NCBI RefSeq assembly: GCF_002067135.1
Contig: NZ_CP020105.1
Coordinates: forward strand, 5,084,001-5,148,000
DNA length: 64,000 nt
Direction: 5' to 3'
DNA from: Spirosoma rigui
GTDB taxonomy: Bacteria; Bacteroidota; Bacteroidia; Cytophagales; Spirosomataceae
The notes under the pieces are model-generated. The model was not told where the DNA came from. It searched no databases and saw nothing but the letters and a program-made list of their open reading frames with translations. Shown one piece after another: positions 41,517 to 50,411 of this stretch. The stretch's first letter is position 1; the number at the start of each line of letters is the position of its first letter. The position numbers were made by a program, and so were the translations under genes.

Positions 41517-41778
41517 ACGCAGAAAACAGCGCGTCTGTTCCGGATGTTTGACTGCTCTGCCGGATAAACCGAATTCCAGTCAGTAGTAACGACGGGGTCG
41601 GGTGTTTTATACCGGCACCACCGCCCTGCTGCCGGTTGGCATAACACGCCCTGCGGTGATGACGGTGCTTGCCCGACTCGGTTCAACCCATAACGAAAAC
41701 GGCCTCAGGCAATTCGCATCCCATAGACACGTCATTGCTGAACAGCCCCCCTACTACTACCCTAAACAAACGCACGCC

Positions 41779-42689
41779 ATGACTTTCATAACGCGTCGAA
41801 CGGCGCTCAAAACTTCCCTGGGCGTCCTGGCTACGGCGCTGGCCAGCCCGTCGACAGGAGGAGCCAAACCGAAGCCGCTCCTGTCCTTTTCCACCCTTGG
41901 CTGCCCGAACTGGTCGCTGGATACCATTCTGAAAACAGCCGTCGGCAGCGGCTATCAAGGGTAGAGTTCCGGGGCCTGCTGGGGCAGCTGGACCTGACCA
42001 AAAGCCCGGCGTTCAGCACGAGCGCGCAAGCTGCGGAAACCCGGAAGCGGTTTGCCGATCAGGGTATCCGGATCATTAACCTGGGTGCCTCCACGCAACT
42101 GCACCATGCCGATCCGGTAAAGCGGTCCCAGCACCTGGACGAAGCCCGGCGGTTCATTGACCTGGCCGGACAACTCAACTGTCCTTTCGTCCGGGTCTTT
42201 CCCGATCAACTGCCGCCCGACCAGAGCCGCGAGCAAACGCTCCGGCTCATCAGCGATGGGCTGCTGGAACTGGGTAATTACGCCAAAAACCACGACGTTA
42301 CGGTCCTGCTCGAATCTCACGGCGAACTCACCCGCAGCGACCTGCTCACCCAACTCATGACCGCGGCCGATCACCCCAATGTGGGCCTGATTTGGGATGT
42401 GTTCAACATGTGGGCCGACAGCCACGAGCCGCCCGCCGAGGTCTATCGGAAATTAAAGAAATACATTCGTCATACTCACATCAAAGACGCCCGGATCGAA
42501 GGCAGCAAGCACCACTACGTAGCGATCGGGCAGGGAGACGCGCCCCTGCGCGAAGCCATCACGGCGTTGAAGAAAGGTGGGTATTCCGGGTTCTACAGCT
42601 TTGAATGGGAGAAACTGTGGCATCCGGAAATTGACGAGCCGGAGCGCGCTATTCCGCAGTACCCGACCGCCATGAAGGCGTACTTGTAG
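41779..42689 (+). pseudogene. Sugar phosphate isomerase/epimerase (TIM barrel), interrupted by a -1 frameshift
   Basis: The first 61 codons give a twin-arginine-like leader (TRRTALKTSLGVLATALA) and then KPLLSFSTLGCPNWSLDTILKTAVGSGYQG, ending at a TAG at 41962. Reading on in the -1 frame from 41961 gives VEFRGLLGQLDLTKSP and a complete xylose-isomerase-like barrel through HDVTVLLESHGELT, VGLIWDVFNMWA, IRHTHIKDA and GFYSFEWEKLWHPE, to a stop at 42689. One extra G in the GGG at 41959-41961 would restore a single 303-residue protein. So this is either a true recent frameshift or an assembly error in a short G run. No other damage is visible and the downstream part is intact. Confidence 0.88.
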
Positions 42690-43072
42690 CCTGTGAACGA
42701 TCCGCACCAGGCGGGGTGGTTCGGCTCGTGTCTACCACCCGGATAGGTGGGTCAGCATCCGAAACAACGCAAACGAACGTAGCGGCATCTTTTTTCAGAT
42801 TCTGCTACGTTTTTTTGCGTGCCAAATTTTAGAAAAACACGAATTTTTTTTAATAATTTTATTAAAATCAACCCTGTAAAATTATTTTAGGCAAACCATT
42901 TGTTTAATAATTAAACGATAAGTTAATTTATAGTGTTTTATAGACTTATATTAAGAATAATAGATATTTAGAGCCTGCATTAAACCGTTTGGCAAAGTAT
43001 TTGTCAGAACTCAAAGAATAATACCTATAGTGCTAGTAGATTCTTTGCGGTTCATCAGACACCTATTTTAAC
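42690..43072. other. AT-rich intergenic region
   Basis: A 383-base gap. The part from about 42820 to 43000 is far richer in A and T than the rest of the window, with many TTTAATA/TTATA tracts. No gene is seen on either strand. It could hold promoters or binding sites for a nucleoid protein controlling the small genes at 43073 and 43334. Confidence 0.6.
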
Positions 43073-43282
43073 ATGCGACAGGCATTACTGGTTACCTTCC
43101 TGGTTGTGGGGAGTATCAGCTTTTTAATTGGAAGCTGGCTGGCTCTGATCGATTGGATGGACGCTATTGCAACTGGTTTTTACCGAAGTAACTATCTTGA
43201 AATGGTCCTGGAGGTTTTGGCGCTGGCGGCCTACGGCTATTTAAGCCTTCGCTTCATCAAAAGCCGACTCACCCACATGTAA
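43073..43282 (+). CDS. Small two-helix membrane protein
   Basis: A 69-residue protein with hydrophobic segments at about 3-27 (ALLVTFLVVGSISFLIGSWLAL) and 43-61 (MVLEVLALAAYGYLSLRFI), a short loop between them and a basic end (KSRLTHM). No family is recognised. It is 51 bases before the LytTR gene on the same strand and follows the AT-rich region. Two-helix proteins beside stand-alone LytTR regulators sometimes act as membrane partners; here that is only a suggestion. Confidence 0.6.
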   Translation: MRQALLVTFLVVGSISFLIGSWLALIDWMDAIATGFYRSNYLEMVLEVLALAAYGYLSLRFIKSRLTHM

Positions 43283-43333
43283 GCGTGTAAACCAACTATT
43301 TATAAACGTACCATACATCCCTCAGTTCAACTT

Positions 43334-43675
43334 ATGACTAATCAACATCTACAAAACAGTTCACTGCTCATCCCTGGTTACCGCCACTTTCAGGACACTC
43401 ACCTTATGATGCGCCTGGAGGGAGACGGCAATTACACCCTCATTCACTTAAGCGGTCACTCCCACCCGCTGCTGGTTAGCCAGACTCTGAAGTATTTCGA
43501 ACTTCAGCTGCCGTTCTTCATCCGGGCCAGTAAATCGTCGCTGATCAACCCGGCCTACATCGATACGGTCGTTAAACAGGATTCAAAGACCATGCACCTG
43601 CGCCTGACTGATGGCGCTCGCATACCGGTTTCCCGGCGTCGCATCATCGATACCGAAGCGAAACTGGCTGCGTAA
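43334..43675 (+). CDS. Stand-alone LytTR DNA-binding protein
   Basis: A 113-residue protein made of a LytTR domain only: HLMMRLEGDGNYTLIHLSG at the first strands, LLVSQTLKYFELQLPFFIRASKSSLINPAYIDTV in the middle and DGARIPVSRRRIID at the end. There is no receiver domain, so it is not a standard response regulator. The consensus R-x-HRS-x-xVN is changed to IRASKSSLIN. It probably acts as a constitutive or protein-controlled regulator. The small membrane protein upstream may be its partner. Confidence 0.88.
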   Translation: MTNQHLQNSSLLIPGYRHFQDTHLMMRLEGDGNYTLIHLSGHSHPLLVSQTLKYFELQLPFFIRASKSSLINPAYIDTVVKQDSKTMHLRLTDGARIPVSRRRIIDTEAKLAA

Positions 43676-43709
43676 CGGCGCCAATTGTCCGGACTGCCTT
43701 ACGTTTGTG

Positions 43710-43738
43710 CCCTACCGGCGGGCGACCCGCCGGTAGGG
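43710..43738 (+). terminator. GC-rich hairpin after the LytTR gene
   Basis: CCCTACCGGCGGG and CCCGCCGGTAGGG form a perfect 13-bp stem with a 3-base loop; no T-run follows. Confidence 0.65.
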
Positions 43739-43816
43739 ATAGCCAGCGCATTTTTCGGAACCGCTGCGTTTCAGCCCTCTTAAAAATTTCCGATTCACCA
43801 GGCACTATACGTACTC

Positions 43817-43855
43817 AAAAAGGGACAAATCAACGAAGTTGGTTTGTCCCTTTTT
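43817..43855 (+). terminator. Intrinsic terminator before the GH92 gene
   Basis: AAAAAGGGACAAA and TTTGTCCCTTTTT with inner CAAC/GTTG pairing around GAA. A strong stem ending in a T-run. It lies between the LytTR gene and the GH92 start and could also work as an attenuator of the latter. Confidence 0.8.
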
Positions 43856-43943
43856 ATTAATACCGGCATCCTGGGTACCTTGCACGTCTTCTGATTACGT
43901 TTCTCTTCCTTCGGCCGTGAAGGCGTGCCGATTTGTAACAGGT

Positions 43944-46235
43944 ATGAAAAAAAGACTGCTCTTCCTTTTCCTGATGGCGGGGATCGCTCCCGCGTTCGCC
44001 CAATCCGTCGATGTTGTAACGGACCCCGTTGAATGGGTGAATCCGCTCATCGGTTCCGATTCAAAACCAAGCCTATCCAATGGGAATACCTACCCCGCCA
44101 TTGCACTGCCCTGGGGCATGAATTTCTGGATGCCGCAAACCGGCAAAATGGGAAGCGGCTGGTCGTACACCTATGCCGCCGACAAAATCCGGGGTTTCAA
44201 GCAAACCCACCAGCCCTCGCCCTGGATGAACGACTACGGTCAGTTCTCGATCATGCCCCTGACGGGCAAAAAGCGTATTACCGAGGAAGAGCGCGCCAGC
44301 TGGTTTTCTCACAAGGCCGAGATCGTGAAGCCGTACTACTACAGCGTTTACCTCGCCGACCACGATGTAACAACCGAAATTGCGCCCACCGAACGGGCCG
44401 CCAGCTTCCGGTTCACTTTTCCCAAAACCGACAGTTCCTACGTTGTGGTCGACGCGTTCGACAAAGGATCCTACGTCAGGATTATTCCCAAACAGCGCAA
44501 GATCATTGGCTACACCACACGCAACAGCGGTGGCGTTCCGGAAAATTTCAAAAACTACTTCGTCATCTATTTCGACAAACCTTTTGCCACAGCTCAGGCC
44601 TGGCACGACACGACCCTGGCGAAAGACACGATTGAAATTCAGGCGGCCCACGCGGGTGCTATCGTTCAGTTCAAAACGGACAAAGGTGAACAGGTTCACG
44701 CCCGCGTAGCGTCGTCGTTCATTAGCTACGAGCAGGCCGAGCTAAACCTGAAGGAAATTGGCAACGACAACTTCGAGGCCGTCAGACAGAAAGGGAAAGA
44801 AGCCTGGAACAAAGAGTTGAACCGAATCAGGGCTGAGGGCGGTACACCGGGGCAGATGCAGACCTTTTACTCTTGCCTCTACCGCTCGCTGCTTTTTCCC
44901 CGCAAGTTCTTCGAGATCGACGCCAGCAAACAGGTTGTTCATTACAGCCCTTACAATGGCAAGGTGCTACCCGGCTATATGTTCACCGACACGGGTTTCT
45001 GGGACACGTTCCGGTCCATGTTCCCCTTCCTGAATCTGATGTACCCGTCGCTGAACGCGCAGATGCAGGAAGGACTGGCCAATGCCTACAAGGAAGGCGG
45101 CTGGCTGCCCGAGTGGGCCAGCCCCGGCCTGCGCAGCGTGATGGTTGGCTCTAACTCGGCCTCGGTCATTGCCGATGCCTACCTGAAAGGGGCCCGGGGG
45201 TATGATATCAATACCTTGTACGAAGCTGTACTTAAAAACTCAGAAAACGAAGGACCGATGGATGCCATTGGTCGGCGGGGCGTGGCGTATTACAACAAAC
45301 TGGGCTACGTTCCCTACGATGTCAATATCAACGAAAATGCCGCCCGGACGCTGGAATACGCCTACGATGACTTCGCTATTTACCAACTGGCAAAGGCGCT
45401 GAAACGCCCGCAGGCCGAAATTGACCGCTTTGCCAAGCGCGCCCTGAACTACCGCAACCTGTTCGATCCAAAAACCGGGCTCATGCGGGGGAAGAATCAG
45501 AATGGTACGTTCCAGTCGCCGTTCAATCCCTTCAAGTGGGGAGACGCGTTTACGGAAGGCAACAGCTGGCACTATACCTGGTCCGTTTTTCATGATGTGC
45601 AGGGGCTGGTCGATCTAATGGGCGGCCGCAAAAAGTTCGTGGCAAAGCTGGATTCGGTATTCACTATCCCGCCCGTTTACGACGAGAGCTACTACCGGAG
45701 CGTGATTCACGAGATCCGGGAGATGCAGATTGCCAATATGGGTCAGTATGCCCACGGTAACCAGCCTATCCAGCACATGATCTACCTGTATAACTACGCC
45801 GGGGAGCCCTGGAAAGCGCAGTACTGGCTGCGCGAAGTTATGAACCGGCTCTACCTGCCGACACCGGACGGCTACTGTGGCGATGAAGACAATGGCCAGA
45901 CCTCGGCCTGGTATGTATTTACGGCTATGGGTTTCTATCCCGTTTGTCCGGCCACCGATCAGTACGTATTGGGAGCGCCCCTCTTCCGGAAGGTAACAGC
46001 AACGCTGGAAAACGGCAAGCAGATCATTATCAATGCAGCCAATAACAGTGCCTCGAACCGGTACATCGATGCCATGCGTTTGAATCAAAACGAGTATAAC
46101 CGGAACTGGCTGAGCCATGCGGACTTACTAAACGGTGCCATCATCGACATCAACATGTCGGATAAGCCCAACAAGAAACGCGGTACTACGCCACAGGATT
46201 ACCCCTACTCGTTCTCGACCAGTAACCAGAAGTAA
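43944..46235 (+). CDS. GH92-family glycosidase (alpha-mannosidase type)
   Basis: A 763-residue exported enzyme of glycoside hydrolase family 92, calcium-dependent exo-alpha-mannosidases. A signal peptide covers about 1-20 (MKKRLLFLFLMAGIAPAFAQ). The family start WVNPLIGSDSKPSLSNGNTYP and ALPWGMNFW is followed by GSGWSYTYAADKIRGFKQTHQPSPW, and the C-terminal (alpha/alpha)6 domain contains YMFTDTGFWDTFRSMFP, GNQPIQHMIYLY and GDEDNGQTSAWYVF with the catalytic acid region. The ATG at 43944 gives the signal directly; the longer frame from 43839 crosses the terminator. It is not in a SusC/SusD locus. Confidence 0.94.
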   Translation: MKKRLLFLFLMAGIAPAFAQSVDVVTDPVEWVNPLIGSDSKPSLSNGNTYPAIALPWGMNFWMPQTGKMGSGWSYTYAADKIRGFKQTHQPSPWMNDYGQFSIMPLTGKKRITEEERASWFSHKAEIVKPYYYSVYLADHDVTTEIAPTERAASFRFTFPKTDSSYVVVDAFDKGSYVRIIPKQRKIIGYTTRNSGGVPENFKNYFVIYFDKPFATAQAWHDTTLAKDTIEIQAAHAGAIVQFKTDKGEQVHARVASSFISYEQAELNLKEIGNDNFEAVRQKGKEAWNKELNRIRAEGGTPGQMQTFYSCLYRSLLFPRKFFEIDASKQVVHYSPYNGKVLPGYMFTDTGFWDTFRSMFPFLNLMYPSLNAQMQEGLANAYKEGGWLPEWASPGLRSVMVGSNSASVIADAYLKGARGYDINTLYEAVLKNSENEGPMDAIGRRGVAYYNKLGYVPYDVNINENAARTLEYAYDDFAIYQLAKALKRPQAEIDRFAKRALNYRNLFDPKTGLMRGKNQNGTFQSPFNPFKWGDAFTEGNSWHYTWSVFHDVQGLVDLMGGRKKFVAKLDSVFTIPPVYDESYYRSVIHEIREMQIANMGQYAHGNQPIQHMIYLYNYAGEPWKAQYWLREVMNRLYLPTPDGYCGDEDNGQTSAWYVFTAMGFYPVCPATDQYVLGAPLFRKVTATLENGKQIIINAANNSASNRYIDAMRLNQNEYNRNWLSHADLLNGAIIDINMSDKPNKKRGTTPQDYPYSFSTSNQK

Positions 46236-46252
46236 CAACTCATCAAGACCCG

Positions 46253-46313
46253 GCAAGCAACCCCGCCCCCCTACCGTTGTCTGAACAGACGGTAGGGGGG
46301 CGGGGTTGCTTGC
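46253..46313 (+). terminator. Long GC hairpin after the GH92 gene
   Basis: GCAAGCAACCCCGCCCCCC and its complement GGGGGGCGGGGTTGCTTGC form a stem of about 25 bp with an 11-base loop. Confidence 0.75.
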
Positions 46314-46507
46314 TATGCAAAAATCCAGAGTAGCGGATGCTGATCGGCAATAAATCCGATTATTATGCGGTAAAAATCAGCTATAGCCATACATTTTACT
46401 GAACAGGAAGCATTGGCCCGTTTTTGTGTTAACTTGGCTTGCGGACACAAGTGAACGGCAAACAGTGCTCATCAACAGCCGGAACTGTCTGTGAACCAAG
46501 CAACCTG

Positions 46508-47656
46508 ATGAAAACGAACCGACGTAATTTTCTACAACGAACAACGCGCAACAGTCTCGCCCTGCTATCGGCCGGCACGCTCCCGGCCCAAGCCACCGAT
46601 CTGTTAATCCCCGATACCCAGCGGCCCGAAGGCGCTACCCATTCCTTAACCCGGTTAAAACCCGATCATGTTGTTCGGTCGCTGCCCGAAAATATGGTAT
46701 GGGGGTATTTCGGGGCCGACGTTCCACCCGTCTACAAGGTTAAAGATGGCGATGTCGTCGAAATTCAAACGGTAAACCCATCGGGGGTGAGCCGCACCAA
46801 CCCCGAAGAGTTTTACACCAAAAATAATCTTCCCCTCGACCAGCACGCGCAGGAAGTCATTGCCATTCTGAAAAACGTAAAACCCGAACCGTCGGGTATT
46901 CGGGGACACATGCTGACCGGTCCTGTCTATATCGACGGAGCCCAGCCCGGCGATAGTCTCGAGATACGCATACTGGATTTGACCTTTCCCGCCGGTTTTG
47001 GCGTCAACAGTGTCTGGCCGGGCGGTGGAGGCATACCGGATGCCGTAACAACCCGCGAAACATTCGTGTACCGCTACGATGCGAAACGAAAAATGGCGCT
47101 GCTCAAGGAAGGCGTCGCGATACCCCTGAAACCGTTTATGGGTGTCATGGCCCTCTCGCCCCCGGCCGATATGGGCCGCCAGAGTTCTATTCCTCCGGCC
47201 TTCTTCGGCGGAAATCTGGATATAAAGCACCTGACCAAAGGCACGACACTGTACCTGCCGGTATCTGTTCCGGGCGGTTTGTTCACTACCGGCGATGGTC
47301 ATGGCGCGCAGGGAAACGGCGAGGTTAGTGGCGTTGCCATCGAAACGGCGCTTAACCTGACCGTCAAGTTCTTTGTGCACAAAGGGAAAACCCTGAAACA
47401 ACCCCGTGCCGAAACACCAACGCATTTTATTGCCGTTGGGCTGGATAAAGAACTCAACAAGGCCATGAAGAATGCACTTGCTGAAGCCGTTGCCTTTATG
47501 AAAGACGATTTGGGCTTTACCTTCAACGAAGCGCTGTCCATTGCCAGCACAGGTGTCGACTTCGAGGTAAGTCAGGTTGTCGACCAGACCCTCGGCGTTC
47601 ACGCCATGATTCCAAAGGCCATTTTCACCAATAAGAAATTCAGTTACTGGCAGTAA
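46508..47656 (+). CDS. Acetamidase/formamidase-family protein with a Tat-type leader
   Basis: A 382-residue protein. The N-terminus (MKTNRRNFLQRTTRNSLALL) has the twin-arginine RRNFLQ pattern and a hydrophobic stretch, so export by the Tat path is likely. The body follows the FmdA/AmdA family: PEPSGIRGHMLTGPVYIDGAQPGDSLEIRIL, PFMGVMALSPP, FGGNLDIKHLTKGTTLYLPV and GGLFTTGDGHGAQGNGEVSG, the last with the conserved metal and active-site residues. It should hydrolyse a small amide such as formamide. The ATG at 46508 starts the Tat motif; the frame is open further upstream but non-coding in character. Confidence 0.92.
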   Translation: MKTNRRNFLQRTTRNSLALLSAGTLPAQATDLLIPDTQRPEGATHSLTRLKPDHVVRSLPENMVWGYFGADVPPVYKVKDGDVVEIQTVNPSGVSRTNPEEFYTKNNLPLDQHAQEVIAILKNVKPEPSGIRGHMLTGPVYIDGAQPGDSLEIRILDLTFPAGFGVNSVWPGGGGIPDAVTTRETFVYRYDAKRKMALLKEGVAIPLKPFMGVMALSPPADMGRQSSIPPAFFGGNLDIKHLTKGTTLYLPVSVPGGLFTTGDGHGAQGNGEVSGVAIETALNLTVKFFVHKGKTLKQPRAETPTHFIAVGLDKELNKAMKNALAEAVAFMKDDLGFTFNEALSIASTGVDFEVSQVVDQTLGVHAMIPKAIFTNKKFSYWQ

Positions 47657-47690
47657 ACACCCGTTTCTGGTGCCAGCAGCATTCACACAA

Positions 47691-47735
47691 AAAGCCCTGC
47701 CTGTATAGCCAGATCCGGCCATACTGCAGGGCTTT
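47691..47735 (+). terminator. Terminator after the acetamidase-like gene
   Basis: AAAGCCCTGC pairs with GCAGGGCTTT, with an inner GCC/GGC pair. It serves the convergent genes ending at 47656 and 47761. Confidence 0.8.
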
Positions 47736-47760
47736 CGTCAATCAGGTTGTTCTGTACTTA

Positions 47761-48150
47761 CTAAACGTACTGGCCGGTATGTGTTGGCGTCAGGTGCGCC
47801 AACTCGCCCGGCTCAAACAGCCGGGAGCGCGTTAGAAAGCGCACACCCAGGGGAATTTCCAGCGAGAAGCTGGCGCCCCGACCGGGTGTTACGTCGATAA
47901 GTAGCTGGGTGTACTGCCAGTAGATAAACTGGTCTTCCGACATCCAGAAGTCGCAGCCCTCGATCTGCCCCAGCCAGATGTCTGACGCACCAACGATAAA
48001 ATCGCCCACGGCATAACACATCGGGGATGAGCCGTCACAGCAGCCCCCACTCTGGTGAAACATGAGCGGTCCGTGCCGGTCCCGAAGCTGCGCAATGACA
48101 TCGGCAGCGGCTGGCGTAACGTCGACCCGGGCAATTGTTTGTGCAGTCAT
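47761..48150 (-). CDS. DUF779-family protein
   Basis: A 129-residue soluble protein of the DUF779 family: ARVDVTPAAADVIAQLRDRHGPLMFHQSGGCCDGSSPMCY, then GQIEGCDFWMSEDQFIYWQYTQLLIDVTPGRGASFSLEIPLGVRFLTRSRLF. The clustered Cys residues (GGCCDGS and PMC) are conserved in the family. Members are found next to acetaldehyde/aldehyde dehydrogenase genes, as here, and are expected to support that enzyme, but no activity is established. It ends the minus-strand operon, 15 bases after the EthD-domain gene. Confidence 0.9.
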   Translation of the reverse strand: MTAQTIARVDVTPAAADVIAQLRDRHGPLMFHQSGGCCDGSSPMCYAVGDFIVGASDIWLGQIEGCDFWMSEDQFIYWQYTQLLIDVTPGRGASFSLEIPLGVRFLTRSRLFEPGELAHLTPTHTGQYV

Positions 48151-48165
48151 AGCAATCCAGTTTAT

Positions 48166-48483
48166 TTAGGCCTCTACCGTTCGGCAAATTTGCGTTTGCG
48201 GCTGAACAGTGGTGAAGTTGGGAATGTCGCCCAGCAACTCAGGCCCGTGGGTACCCATGCCGATAGTTAGTTCATCGGTTGTGTTGAAGATAAGGCCGGT
48301 AATCATCGCATAAGGAGGGGCCGATTCGGGCGTACCGCCCGCTATTCCCTCCTGCATGTCAACGCCAACCAGGCCGAAGGGTGTTAGCCGCTCCTTCACC
48401 AGCGGAATATGTTTCTCGAGGTAATAGTCCCGGTCGAACTGGCTGTTGTCGGTTTTGGGGTACAGGACCGTTAGTCGTATCAT
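48166..48483 (-). CDS. EthD-domain (dimeric alpha/beta barrel) protein
   Basis: A 105-residue protein of the ferredoxin-like dimeric alpha/beta barrel type: IRLTVLYPKTDNSQFDRDYYLEKHIPLVKERL is the EthD signature, and the end has LLGDIPNFTTVQPQTQICR. EthD proteins are linked to ether breakdown in actinobacteria but the domain is widespread with unknown functions. The ATG at 48483 is used; the frame extending to 48522 runs into the hairpin spacer. It lies between the aldehyde dehydrogenase and DUF779 genes on the same strand. Confidence 0.85.
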   Translation of the reverse strand: MIRLTVLYPKTDNSQFDRDYYLEKHIPLVKERLTPFGLVGVDMQEGIAGGTPESAPPYAMITGLIFNTTDELTIGMGTHGPELLGDIPNFTTVQPQTQICRTVEA

Positions 48484-48526
48484 ACGTAAAAAAAGTAAAA
48501 GAGTGAAAATTGACCATGTCAATGAA

Positions 48527-48567
48527 TTCCGGCGTGCACCGCCCCCACTGGAACCGTCACGCCGGAA
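48527..48567 (-). terminator. Hairpin between the aldehyde dehydrogenase and EthD genes
   Basis: TTCCGGCGTG (48527-48536) pairs with CACGCCGGAA (48558-48567). A T-rich stretch follows in the minus direction. It may attenuate transcription into the EthD and DUF779 genes. Confidence 0.6.
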
Positions 48568-48587
48568 CTCATTCGCTCGTTCACTTT

Positions 48588-50114
48588 TTAAAAGAAGCCC
48601 AGTTTACTCTTGCTGTAGGAGATCAGCAGGTTCTTGGTTTGCCGGTAGTGGTTGAGCATCATGTGGTGATTCTCGCGGCCAAAACCCGACTTCTTGTAGC
48701 CGCCGAAAGGCGCGTGAGCAGGGTAGTTGTGGTAACAGTTTACCCACACCCGACCCGCCTGGATCTGACGCGGTACCTGATACAGCTCGTGCGCATCGCG
48801 GGTCCAGAGGCCGGCACCCAGCCCGTACAGCGTATCGTTAGCCATAGCAATGGCTTCGGTGCTGTCCTTGAAAGTAGCCACCGACACCACGGGACCAAAG
48901 ATTTCTTCCTGGAAAATGCGCATCTTGTTATTGCCCTTGAAAATCGTTGGCTGGATATAGTAGCCCGTTTCCAGCCCGTCGCCTACCATCGTAGCCGGTC
49001 CGCCACCGGTCAGAATTTCGGCCCCCTCCTGCTTGCCGATGTCGATGTACGACAGGATTTTTTCGTACTGGTCATTGCTGGCCTGCGCACCCATCATCGT
49101 GTCAGGATCGAGGGGGTGTCCCATTTTAATGGCTTTTGTCCGCTCGATGACCCGCTCAATAAAGCGGTCATAAGCGCGCTCATGGATGAGCAGCCGCGAG
49201 GGGCAGGTACAGATCTCACCCTGGTTCAGGGCGAACATGACCGCTCCCTCTACACACTTGTCGAAGAACTCATCGTCGGCATCGGCAATCGACTCCATGA
49301 ATATGTTCGGCGACTTACCCCCCAGCTCCATCGTTACCGGGATCAGGTTTTCCGACGCGTACTGCATGATCAGGCGACCGGTGGTAGTTTCGCCTGTAAA
49401 GGCTACTTTCGCAATCCGCTTCGACTGCGCCAGTGGTTTACCCGCTTCGGGGCCAAATCCATTGACGATGTTGACAACGCCCGGCGGAATCAGCCCTTCG
49501 AGCACTTCCATCAGCACCAGAATCGACGTTGGCGTTTGCTCGGCGGGTTTCATAACCACGCAGCAGCCAGCTGCCAGCGCCGGTGCCAGCTTCCAGGTCG
49601 CCATCAGCAGCGGGAAGTTCCAGGGAATGATCTGGCCTACCACGCCCAGTGGCTCTTTGATAATCAGCGATACGGTATCAGCATCGAGTTCAGTAGCCAC
49701 CCCTTCTTCAGCCCGAATCACGCCGGCGAAGTAGCGGAAGTGGTCAACGACCAGCGGTAGGTCGGCGGCCATGGTTTCCCGGACGGCTTTGCCATTCTCG
49801 ACGGTTTCAACGCGCGCCAGGAATTCCAGATTTTGCTCGATCCGGTCGGCAATCCGAAGTAGTATGTTGCTACGCTCGGTAGCCGATGTTTTTGACCAGG
49901 AAGGGAAAGCTTTATGAGCCGCATCCAGCGCCAGATCGATGTCGGCCGCTTTCGAACGGGGCACCCGGGCAATCAGACTATCGTCGACCGGTGAGTTGTT
50001 ATTGAAGTATTCACCATCGACCGGGGCTACCCAATTACCGCCAATGTAGTTTTCGTATTGAGCTTTGAACTGCGGCCGTGGCAGAAGTTTACTTGGGGCT
50101 TCCAGGACTTCCAT
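48588..50114 (-). CDS. NAD(P)-dependent aldehyde dehydrogenase (AldB/ExaC type)
   Basis: A 508-residue aldehyde dehydrogenase. The Rossmann part has [29 protein letters not shown]; the catalytic Glu is in [11 protein letters not shown] and the catalytic Cys in [13 protein letters not shown]; the C-terminus has [21 protein letters not shown]. The sequence closely follows the acetaldehyde dehydrogenase group (AldB, ExaC). It oxidises acetaldehyde or similar aldehydes to acids. It heads an operon with EthD and DUF779 genes and is divergent from an AraC-type regulator 297 bases away, which probably controls it. Confidence 0.94.
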   Translation of the reverse strand: MEVLEAPSKLLPRPQFKAQYENYIGGNWVAPVDGEYFNNNSPVDDSLIARVPRSKAADIDLALDAAHKAFPSWSKTSATERSNILLRIADRIEQNLEFLARVETVENGKAVRETMAADLPLVVDHFRYFAGVIRAEEGVATELDADTVSLIIKEPLGVVGQIIPWNFPLLMATWKLAPALAAGCCVVMKPAEQTPTSILVLMEVLEGLIPPGVVNIVNGFGPEAGKPLAQSKRIAKVAFTGETTTGRLIMQYASENLIPVTMELGGKSPNIFMESIADADDEFFDKCVEGAVMFALNQGEICTCPSRLLIHERAYDRFIERVIERTKAIKMGHPLDPDTMMGAQASNDQYEKILSYIDIGKQEGAEILTGGGPATMVGDGLETGYYIQPTIFKGNNKMRIFQEEIFGPVVSVATFKDSTEAIAMANDTLYGLGAGLWTRDAHELYQVPRQIQAGRVWVNCYHNYPAHAPFGGYKKSGFGRENHHMMLNHYRQTKNLLISYSKSKLGFF

Positions 50115-50335
50115 ATTCGTAGTAGAAATAGTTTAAATTGGATTTGTCACAAAGTTTGCCCGAATTAGTCAATCATAGTTGAGCAATCGTATCGTCTGCT
50201 TGCACTATCCTATCATAATAAACGAATTGCCGACACCGGCCGTCGATCGGGCGACAGCTTGGGGCATCCCTTCGCGCGGATACGTCCTTTTCTTTGGATA
50301 ACTATAAAATTTATACTATTATGACTAGATTTATG

Positions 50336-50342
50336 TACTTTG
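50336..50342 (+). promoter_or_regulatory. -7-like element, short form (TACTTTG), before araC-type gene
   Basis: TGTACTTTGC in an otherwise AT-rich divergent spacer, 69 bases before the AraC gene. Same one-base-short form as at 28107. No -33 TTG. Confidence 0.4.
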
Positions 50343-50411
50343 CGGGGTGTACGTCCCGCTTCGTGACCTACTGTACTCCAGGTGCCTTATCCCGTAAGCT
50401 GATCCTCTGCC

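Noticed and set aside
41959-41966. Programmed ribosomal frameshift in the sugar isomerase gene
   Set aside because: The site CAAGGGTAG is not a known slippery heptamer and no stimulatory stem-loop is evident; a missing base is simpler.
46411-46426. A second sigma54-like element (ATTGGCCCGTTTTTG) before the acetamidase-like gene
   Set aside because: The spacing between GG and the following G is nine bases, not ten, and no CGGACA palindrome pair is upstream.
48510-49760. A 416-codon open frame on the plus strand opposite the aldehyde dehydrogenase gene
   Set aside because: It lies antisense inside a clear dehydrogenase gene; long antisense frames arise here from the G/C-rich third positions. 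No motif is seen. The same applies to long antisense frames at 388-963, 10004-10564, 26173-27231 and 46655-47722.
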